DNA of 8,301 bases from Chitinophagales bacterium (GTDB lineage: Bacteria; Bacteroidota; Bacteroidia; Chitinophagales; JADIYW01). A program made the translations under genes and the position numbers. Positions 6,108 through 8,301 of the stretch are shown here, in pieces (the stretch's first letter is position 1; every line of letters begins with the position of its first letter). Location of the stretch: assembly GCA_020848315.1 (NCBI GenBank), contig JADLAH010000109.1:1-8301 (forward strand). The letters are read 5' to 3'. Under the pieces are notes generated by a model. That model had not been told where the DNA came from. It was given only the letters and a program-made list of their open reading frames with translations, and did no database searches.

Positions 6108-7358
6108 ATGCCCGACATCAAGATACATCCACCCGTTATACGCGCTGTTACCGACTGCCTGAAAGCCGTTTTTGAAGAAGGAAAAGTGGCTGACAAAGAA
6201 GTGCATTTCCTTCTGAAACACAATAAACAATTCGGATCGCGCGACCGTGCATTTATTGCGGAGTCCGTGTACGATGTGGTCAGGTGGAGACGACGCTATG
6301 AATATCAGCTGGCGCAAAGCAGTACACCGCTCACCTACTACAAACACCTGATGCTGATGAGCCTGCTGCGCCGCGGAATGACGCCGTTGCAACCCGATGT
6401 ATTTGGTGTAAGTACAGCAGTGCTGACGGAACTGCAACACATCGCGGAGATGCCATTGCCATCCGAAGACATCGCGCAATCCTATCCAAAAGAATTGTAT
6501 GATTTCTGCGCGGAACAAATCGGCGAAAAATGGCCTGCATTAGCGGCAGCACTGAACGAACCACCCGCAGTATATATCCGCGTCAACACGCTGAAGACAT
6601 CGCGCGAAAAACTATTACCGCAACTGCAGGAACTCGGGTTGGAAGTATTGCCGGTGCGGACAGAAATTTTCCCTGAGCATCTGGCGGAAACAGCCGGAAA
6701 TGCACTACAGATTATATCAAAAAACAATCTCAAAAACAGTGCGCTGTACCGGGAAGGTTTGTTTGAATTTCAGGATATCGGATCGCAGGCTATCGGCACA
6801 TTCCTGTTTAAGGCCCTGCAACACCGCCACATCGCGGAGCTGCGGGTGCTGGATTTGTGCGCGGGCGCGGGCGGCAAGACCTTGCACCTGTCCGCGCTGA
6901 TGGGCAACCGGGGAAAGATTTTCGCGACAGACTATAATGCGGCACGACTGAAAAATCTGGCTCAGCGAGCGCAACAGGCAGGCTGTGAAAACATCGAGAT
7001 CATCGACTACAAGACTGCGGCGACGCTGAAAAATATCGATATTGTCCTGATGGATGCGCCCTGCAGCGGCACGGGCACCTTCCGGCGTCAGGCGGATCTG
7101 AAATATAAAACGACCCCGCAAAAGATAGAGGAATATAGAGGCATTCAGGCCGGATTGCTGCACGACTATAGCCGATTGCTGCATGCCGGCGGACAACTGG
7201 TGTATGCGACTTGCAGCATATTGCCCCAGGAAAATGATTATCAGATACAGGCTTTTTTGCAGACACATCCGGATATGGAATCGGAACACACGATATCTTT
7301 ATGGCCCACAGCCTATCCGGGCGATGGATTCTTTATGGCCATGCTGAAGAAAAAATAG
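6108..7358 (+). CDS. RsmB/NOP-family RNA 5-methylcytosine methyltransferase
   Basis: SAM-dependent enzyme that methylates C5 of a cytosine, most likely in 16S rRNA. The protein has 416 residues, close to E. coli RsmB (429). A helical N-terminal region (1-135, with GSRDRAFIAESVYDVVRW at 43-60) occupies the place of the NusB-like domain of RsmB. VYIRVNTLK (155-163) starts the family-specific segment. The Rossmann domain has motif I LDLCAGAGGKT (248-258), Asp275 in ATDYN for the SAM ribose, motif IV DAPCSGTGTFRR (316-327) with Cys319, and motif VI VYATCSILPQEND (365-377) with catalytic Cys369. Both cysteines needed by the mechanism are present. I chose ATG 6108 although the frame stays open back to 5946, because the extra 54 codons overlap the cupin gene and do not resemble the family. 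The exact target base, and so the name rsmB, is not certain. Confidence 0.92.
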   Translation: MPDIKIHPPVIRAVTDCLKAVFEEGKVADKEVHFLLKHNKQFGSRDRAFIAESVYDVVRWRRRYEYQLAQSSTPLTYYKHLMLMSLLRRGMTPLQPDVFGVSTAVLTELQHIAEMPLPSEDIAQSYPKELYDFCAEQIGEKWPALAAALNEPPAVYIRVNTLKTSREKLLPQLQELGLEVLPVRTEIFPEHLAETAGNALQIISKNNLKNSALYREGLFEFQDIGSQAIGTFLFKALQHRHIAELRVLDLCAGAGGKTLHLSALMGNRGKIFATDYNAARLKNLAQRAQQAGCENIEIIDYKTAATLKNIDIVLMDAPCSGTGTFRRQADLKYKTTPQKIEEYRGIQAGLLHDYSRLLHAGGQLVYATCSILPQENDYQIQAFLQTHPDMESEHTISLWPTAYPGDGFFMAMLKKK

Positions 7359-7380
7359 TTGGCGGAAAGGTGTTTGTAGC

Positions 7381-8301
7381 CTATCGCAACAACATCACCA
7401 TTCCCTGCTTATGATAGGCTTTATCATTCTGCCAGACAACATCTACGACATAGATATACTGGTCTGTGGGACAAATATCTCCTTTAAAAGTGCCATCCCA
7501 TTTCTGTTGCATATCCTGCGACTCGAATACGATTTCTCCCCAGCGATTGTATATTCTGATATGGAAAGACTTCGCAGACATCGCGAATACATCCAGTCGG
7601 TCGTGCAATCCGTCGTTATTGGGTGAAAAGGCCGTCGGAATATACACTTCCGATGTGCGCACCACCAATTGAGTCTGCGCGGTATCCTGGCATCCGTCTG
7701 ATGTTGTAGCCGTTACCAGATAGGTGGTACTTTGTTCAGGCATCGCCATGGGTTGTTCGCAATCAGTACAATTCAGTCCGAATGGCGGCGACCAATTCCA
7801 GCGGATGGCTGTTCCGCCTGTATATTGCGGCAACAACGCCACTGCACTTCCGGATAATATTGTATCTGTCACCGGCAGAGATACTTTGAATGTATTAGGA
7901 AATACAGTGAGTATGGTGGTAATGACACTATCACAGGACGCTGCTGTTTTCAGGGTATCGGAATATGTACCTGCCGTTTTTACTTTGATACCACCGGGTA
8001 ATGTGTAGGATTGTCCGCTGCAAACAGCAACTCTTACAACATCAGGTACCGGTGGAATGACGGATAGTGAAGTAATGAAAATACTGTCACAATTTCCCGG
8101 CTTTTTGATGGTATCGTAATAGGTGCCCGATACCTTGACAGAACGGCCACCGGGCAGCAGATAACTTTGGCCCTGACAGATGACAACTTGTTTATTCACT
8201 GCGACGGGAGGAAGGATATTCAGTTGTGTAACGACGATACTATCACAGCCGTTGTTATTTTTAATTGTATCGCTGTAGGTTCCGCTCATGGATACCACAC
8301 G
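7381..8301 (-). CDS. Secreted repeat protein with type IX sorting domain (5' part missing)
   Basis: C-terminal 306 residues of a larger extracellular protein. The frame is open through the right edge, so the GTG at 8298 is not the start. Residues below count from that GTG. Residues 1-135 are 52-residue repeats. Residues 136-213 are a PKD-like or immunoglobulin-like domain with the WNWSPPFGLNCTDC (167-180) and TTYLVTATTSDGC (191-203) pattern common in Bacteroidetes surface proteins. Residues 216-305 are the gliding-motility-associated C-terminal domain (type B): VYIPTAFSPNNDGLHDRLDV (218-237), IRIYNRWGEIVFES (247-260), WDGTFKG (267-273) and YIYVVDV (281-287). This domain targets proteins to the type IX secretion system, so the product is probably exported and held at the cell surface or released. 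Its function, such as adhesion, is not visible. It converges on the methyltransferase gene with a 22-nt gap. Confidence 0.92.
   Translation of the reverse strand, partial: RVVSMSGTYSDTIKNNNGCDSIVVTQLNILPPVAVNKQVVICQGQSYLLPGGRSVKVSGTYYDTIKKPGNCDSIFITSLSVIPPVPDVVRVAVCSGQSYTLPGGIKVKTAGTYSDTLKTAASCDSVITTILTVFPNTFKVSLPVTDTILSGSAVALLPQYTGGTAIRWNWSPPFGLNCTDCEQPMAMPEQSTTYLVTATTSDGCQDTAQTQLVVRTSEVYIPTAFSPNNDGLHDRLDVFAMSAKSFHIRIYNRWGEIVFESQDMQQKWDGTFKGDICPTDQYIYVVDVVWQNDKAYHKQGMVMLLR
7894..8301 (-). repeat. Tandem 156-bp (52-residue) coding repeats, 2.6 copies visible
   Basis: Within the secreted protein gene, units lie at 8205-8050 and 8049-7894, with the end of another at 8301-8206. Shared positions are V-C-x-G-Q-S-Y-x-L-P-G-G, then V-K-x-[SA]-G-T-Y-x-D-T-[IL]-K, then C-D-S-[IV]. 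GTY recurs exactly every 52 residues. Each full unit has one pair of cysteines 29 residues apart (41/70 and 93/122), suggesting one disulfide per unit outside the cell. The copies differ clearly in sequence, so they are old duplications. More copies probably continue beyond the edge. Confidence 0.85.

Noticed and set aside
7359..7402. Possible hairpin (GGTG near 7370 and CACC near 7398) between the convergent methyltransferase and secreted-protein genes
   Set aside because: The arms pair over only about four bases before mismatches and bulges, with no T-run at the right place.

Overview
The window looks like chromosomal DNA of a Bacteroidetes bacterium. The clearest sign is the gene at the right end, whose product ends in a gliding-motility-type C-terminal domain, the sorting signal of the type IX secretion system, which is confined to this phylum. 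Two promoter-like sequences match the Bacteroidetes consensus (TTTG, about 20 nt, TAnnTTTG), and gene starts lack clear Shine-Dalgarno sequences. A family such as Chitinophagaceae would fit, but that is only an impression from protein style.

Layout, left to right. (1) 1-1025, minus: 5' part of a long acyl-CoA dehydrogenase gene that runs off the left edge. (2) 1026-1221: divergent control region with one promoter candidate for each side and a perfect 14-bp palindrome overlapping the -33 box of the dehydrogenase promoter. (3) 1222-2259, plus: Rieske non-heme iron oxygenase of the KshA/Neverland type. (4) 2267-5573, minus: three tightly spaced genes read in the order proB, proA, membrane-anchored metallo-beta-lactamase-fold hydrolase. 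(5) 5574-5647: 74-bp divergent promoter region. (6) 5648-7358, plus: a DUF985-type cupin gene followed 7 nt later by an RsmB/NOP-family rRNA m5C methyltransferase gene. (7) 7381-8301, minus: 3' end of a large secreted repeat protein with a type IX sorting domain, running off the right edge.

How the genes work together: ProB and ProA catalyse the first two steps of proline synthesis from glutamate. The third enzyme, ProC, is not in the window. The acyl-CoA dehydrogenase belongs to fatty-acid beta-oxidation. The Rieske oxygenase is transcribed away from it and may act on a lipid or sterol-like substrate, but this rests on family resemblance and adjacency only. The other genes are unrelated housekeeping or surface functions.

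I see no tRNA, rRNA, CRISPR array, insertion sequence, prophage or defence system. Most of the region is ordinary core-type sequence, and I found no convincing undescribed system. The points most worth checking are the palindromic operator candidate, the orphan Rieske oxygenase and the hydrolase attached to proBA.
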